From NCBI RefSeq assembly GCF_000482545.1, contig NZ_KI519454.1, positions 1,772,954-1,836,953 of the forward strand: a stretch of 64,000 bases of DNA. Reading direction: 5' to 3'. The stretch is from Arthrobacter sp. 35W. GTDB lineage: Bacteria; Actinomycetota; Actinomycetes; Actinomycetales; Micrococcaceae. Below the pieces are notes generated by a model. That model ran no database searches. It saw only the letters and a program-made list of their open reading frames with translations, and had not been told where the DNA came from. The translations under genes were made by a program, and so were the position numbers. Positions within the stretch are counted from its first letter, which is position 1. Each line of letters starts with the position of its first letter. Of this stretch, positions 61,524-64,000 are shown in pieces.

Positions 61524-63067
61524 AGAAATTCACCCGCCCCCAGCTCATCACCTCCGTGGCGGCCCTGGCCCTGGCCACAGCCCTGGCCGGCTGCTCAACA
61601 CAGACTTCCAGCCCGGCGTCGGACAGCAGCAGCATGGCCGCAGCGTCCACCGCCGCCACCTCGGGTCCGACCACGGAAGCCATCGACGCCGACCTGGCCG
61701 CGTCCATCGCCGCCACCACCCACTTCGACCAGGACGATCTCAGCTGGGATGCGGCAAAGGAGACAGCCGTCGCCCTGGCCGACAATGCCACCACGGCGTC
61801 AGGGACCAACGCCGGCAGTGTCACCGTCAGCGGCAACACGGTGACCATCACCGCCGGCGGAACCTACCGGCTGTCAGGAGACCTCGACAATGGGACGGTG
61901 GTGGTGGCCGCCGGCGAGGAGGACGTGGTCAGGATTGTTCTGGACAACGCAAGCATCTCCAGCCCGACGGGCGCGGCGGTGGACATCCAGAGCGCCAACG
62001 AAGTCCTGATCTACCTGGCGGACGGCAGCACCAACGACGTCAGCGACGCCAGCAGCTATGCGGACACGGCAACGGACGCAGCCAATGCCGCCATCTACTC
62101 GCTGGCCGATCTCACGATTGCCGGCCCGGGCACCCTGAGCGTCAACGGAAACTACCAGGACGGCATCGTCTCCAAGGACGGTCTGGTCCTGGCCTCCGCC
62201 ACCGTGAGCGTCGATGCCGTGGACGATGGCATCAAGGGCAAGGACTACACGGCGCTGCTGGACGGGATCTACACCGTGGCGGCCGGCGGCGACGGCGTGA
62301 AGTCCACCAATGACACCGATGCCGATAGGGGCTGGCTGCTGGTGGCCGGCGGCACGCTGGACGTCGCCGCCGGCGACGACGGCATCAAGGCAGCCACCAC
62401 GCTCACGGTGAGCGGCGGGACGGCCACGGTGTCCGAGTCCGAGGAGGGCCTGGAGGCCCCGCACATCGTGGTCTCCGGCGGAACCGTCACGGTGAATTCC
62501 AACGACGACGGCATCAATGCCGCGGGCGGATCCAATTCCACGACCGGGACCACGGGTGGCGGCATGGGCGGGGGCATGGGCGGCGGCGATGCCGTGGGCG
62601 ACTACTCAGTGGACATCTCCGGGGGCAGCGTGACCATCAATGCCGAGGGCGACGGCCTCGATTCCAACGGCAACGCCAGCATCAGCGGCGGAACAGTGGT
62701 GGTCAACGGGCCCACCAACGACGGCAACGGCGCTCTGGACGTCAACGGCGAACTGGTGGTCACCGGTGGAACCGTTGCCGCCGCAGGCAGTGCTGGAATG
62801 GCCGTAACCCCCAGTGCGTCCTCCAGCCAGTCCGGCCTGCAATTCACGTTCACCTCCGCAGTACCGGCGGGGACGGCCCTTCAGATCGTTGACTCCGCTG
62901 GAAACGTGGTGTCGACATTCGTCACCTCAAAGACGACGGCCTCGCTGGTCTTCTCCAGTGCGGACATCACGGCCGCCGGGCAGTACACCGTCACTGCGGC
63001 AGGTGCCGAGCTCGTGACCGTGACGGCCGGCGAATACACCGAAGGCCGCATGCCCGGCCGGATGTAG
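61520..63067 (+). CDS. Carbohydrate-binding lipoprotein with repetitive beta-solenoid (Cthe_2159-like)
   Basis: A 515-residue lipoprotein: signal peptide with lipobox ALAGC, a Ser/Thr/Ala-rich linker to ~residue 55, then a right-handed beta-solenoid made of short turns such as VSGGT, DDGIKG, GDGVKS, GDDGIKA and NDDGIN. The Asp-Asp-Gly turns are likely calcium sites. A Gly/Met-rich loop (GGGMGGGMGGG) interrupts it at ~355. The fold is that of the Cthe_2159 carbohydrate-binding family. Repeated association of this family with VTC and DUF4956 proteins suggests that it holds or shapes the exported polymer on the cell surface. A strong terminator follows. Confidence 0.87.
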   Translation: MKKFTRPQLITSVAALALATALAGCSTQTSSPASDSSSMAAASTAATSGPTTEAIDADLAASIAATTHFDQDDLSWDAAKETAVALADNATTASGTNAGSVTVSGNTVTITAGGTYRLSGDLDNGTVVVAAGEEDVVRIVLDNASISSPTGAAVDIQSANEVLIYLADGSTNDVSDASSYADTATDAANAAIYSLADLTIAGPGTLSVNGNYQDGIVSKDGLVLASATVSVDAVDDGIKGKDYTALLDGIYTVAAGGDGVKSTNDTDADRGWLLVAGGTLDVAAGDDGIKAATTLTVSGGTATVSESEEGLEAPHIVVSGGTVTVNSNDDGINAAGGSNSTTGTTGGGMGGGMGGGDAVGDYSVDISGGSVTINAEGDGLDSNGNASISGGTVVVNGPTNDGNGALDVNGELVVTGGTVAAAGSAGMAVTPSASSSQSGLQFTFTSAVPAGTALQIVDSAGNVVSTFVTSKTTASLVFSSADITAAGQYTVTAAGAELVTVTAGEYTEGRMPGRM

Positions 63068-63086
63068 CACCCCACACCAGAAAGTT

Positions 63087-63125
63087 CCGCCCCACCTGCC
63101 GAAACAGGTGGGGCGGGGCTTTTTG
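63087..63125 (+). terminator. Terminator ending the surface-polymer operon
   Basis: CCGCCCCACCTG pairs with CAGGTGGGGCGG around CCGAAA and runs into GGCTTTTTG, 20 nt after the stop at 63067. Confidence 0.93.
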
Positions 63126-63151
63126 TTAGTCTTTCGGCGCCGGTCCCGCCT

Positions 63152-63250
63152 GCCGAAACCAGGTGATACGGACGCATCCCCCAGCCGGCGACGTCGAACC
63201 CCCTCCAGGACGCAGTACGAAACGCGTCCTCGAAGGGGAACTGCGTCATG
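63152..63250. repeat. 99-nt repeat, copy A
   Basis: Starts GCCGAAACCAGGTGA and ends GAACTGCGTCATG. The second copy at 63327-63425 is the same length and differs at only a few positions. No gene likeness; the minus-strand frame reading MTQFPFED is a repeat artefact. Confidence 0.85.
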
Positions 63251-63273
63251 GCTGAAGTTGGGTGGCCCCGAGT

Positions 63274-63336
63274 AGGTCTCGACAAGCTCGACCACCGAGC
63301 GCGGTGGTTGAGCGAAGCGGAGCGGAGCCGAAACCA
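63274..63336. repeat. REP-like inverted repeat (TGGTTGAGCG family)
   Basis: GGTCTCGACAAGCTCGACCA faces TGGTTGAGCGAAGCGGAG-type sequence around CCGAGCGCGG. It belongs to the same family as 55503-55566 and sits between the two 99-nt repeat copies. Confidence 0.75.
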
Positions 63337-63425
63337 GGTGAGGCGAACGCGTCCCCCAGCCGGCGACGTCGAACCCCCTCCAGGACGCAGTACGAGACGC
63401 ATCCTCGAAGGGGAACTGCGTCATG
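63327..63425. repeat. 99-nt repeat, copy B
   Basis: Direct copy of 63152-63250, 175 nt apart start to start. The 397-nt gap between the lipoprotein gene and the LytR_C gene contains only the terminator and these repeats. Confidence 0.85.
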
Positions 63426-63464
63426 ACTGCAGGTGCGCGTCACCGAGGTCAACCAGCGACCAGG

Positions 63465-64000
63465 CTAGTAGGTGTAGTAGCCCTTGTTGACCGTGAGGCA
63501 GGATTGGGCGTCGTCGGCGGTGCTGGCGACAATGTCGGGCGGGATGACGACGGTGCCGTACGTGGTGCCGGAGACGAAGTCCGCGCCCAGGCGCAGCTGG
63601 ACGCCGGAGATGGTCGGATCGGACACCAGCGACGTGGCCGGAATGCCGAAGAGTGCCGCCACGTCCCCGGCGACATCCGCGAAGTCCGCACCATAGGCGA
63701 CGGTGGTGACACTGGCGGTCTGGGCCACGGAGGTCTGGTAGGAGTTGGTGAAGCCCGCACCGGCCAGAGCGTTCACGATCTCCACGGCGCGGCCCACCAC
63801 ACCCGTGGCATTGACGGCCACCACGGGCTGGATGGCCTTGTTGTAGGTGGGTGCGGCGGGAGGCGCCGCAGGTGCCGTGGCGGCATCGGTGCTGGGAGCG
63901 GACGTGCCCGCGTCCGTGGCGGGTGCAGTTCCGGTGCCGGTGAAGTTGGCGTCGTCGCGCATGGCGGCGAAGAGCTGGGCGGCCTCGGGCTCCTTGAGCT
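63465..64000 (-). CDS. LytR-CpsA-Psr family protein, C-terminal part (cut by window)
   Basis: Only the C-terminal ~178 residues are visible and the frame runs off the right edge. A Thr/Ala/Pro-rich linker leads to a LytR_C domain (VVAVNATGVVGRAVEIVNALAGAGF, TVAYGADFADVAGDVAALFGI, GVQLRLGADFVSGTTYG). Such domains follow LCP phosphotransferase domains that attach teichoic acids or arabinogalactan to peptidoglycan. The catalytic LCP part would lie beyond 64000, which is not seen here. The visible fragment begins with LKEPEAAQLFAAMRDD. Confidence 0.8.
   Translation of the reverse strand, partial: LKEPEAAQLFAAMRDDANFTGTGTAPATDAGTSAPSTDAATAPAAPPAAPTYNKAIQPVVAVNATGVVGRAVEIVNALAGAGFTNSYQTSVAQTASVTTVAYGADFADVAGDVAALFGIPATSLVSDPTISGVQLRLGADFVSGTTYGTVVIPPDIVASTADDAQSCLTVNKGYYTY

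Noticed and set aside
62550-62590. Short tandem repeat that could suggest a CRISPR or minisatellite
   Set aside because: It encodes the Gly/Met loop of the lipoprotein in frame; there are no spacers of equal length.
63152-63425. Small proteins beginning MTQFPFED in the repeats
   Set aside because: The frames arise from both copies of a non-coding repeat and have no ribosome binding site.

Overview
The window is high-GC, densely coding DNA from an actinobacterium, most likely a Micrococcaceae member of the Arthrobacter/Pseudarthrobacter type. The evidence is the actinobacterial block trpD / ctaE-qcrCAB with ctaCDF nearby, a mycothiol-type arsenate reductase, DUF3043 and DUF3054 proteins, many GTG starts, and many genes whose -10 hexamer lies exactly 6 nt before the start codon (leaderless mRNAs). 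The species call is inference. I saw no rRNA, tRNA, CRISPR array or intact insertion sequence.

Layout. 1-6.3 kb (minus strand): a diguanylate cyclase and a GGDEF-EAL phosphodiesterase that overlap by 8 nt, then an SGNH hydrolase, UDP-glucose dehydrogenase and an MgtA-like glycosyltransferase (cell-envelope glycolipid or glycan). 6.5-11.3 kb: an amino-sugar recycling operon (MFS transporter, anmK, RpiR-type regulator, murQ), then a yeast-type cytosine deaminase. 11.4-14.7 kb: a DsbA-like protein, a CzrA-like metal sensor with an MFS efflux protein, a DinB-like protein and a small thioredoxin-like protein. 14.8-22.1 kb: a metal and arsenic island with a broken arsenite-pump gene, a CmtR-type Cd/Pb sensor with a small CDF transporter, two ArsC types, thioredoxin reductase, an ArsO-like flavoprotein, an ArsR-ArsC fusion with a damaged C-terminus, an aquaglyceroporin, ArsR, and a GNAT remnant. 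The only intact arsenite exit seen here is the aquaporin.

22.7-29.5 kb: small regulatory and metabolic genes (a membrane protein/Xre/quinone-oxidoreductase operon, an SDR, VOC proteins, an Lrp-like RAM protein, cutC, HxlR/DoxX). 29.6-40.1 kb: trpD, then aerobic respiration: ctaE-qcrC-qcrA-qcrB on the plus strand, and ctaC-ctaD-ctaF plus an A-type Fe-S carrier on the minus strand. Between them lie a HutC-type GntR regulator and HPr. 40.2-55.5 kb: an M20 dipeptidase, DUF3043, an aldo/keto reductase, pyrD, an FAD dehydrogenase with two tandem paralogous alpha/beta hydrolases, Hsp20, uppS-recO, leuA with a leader-peptide attenuator, and an M13 metallopeptidase.

55.6-63.1 kb is the most intriguing block. 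A leaderless response regulator and its histidine kinase are followed, on the same strand with short gaps or overlaps, by a phosphodiester glycosidase, a GT2-GtrA fusion, DUF4956, a VTC-type polyphosphate polymerase domain protein and a repetitive carbohydrate-binding lipoprotein. I propose that it is one envelope system combining a glycan and polyphosphate. The right edge holds a dispersed repeat region and the C-terminus of a LytR-type protein.
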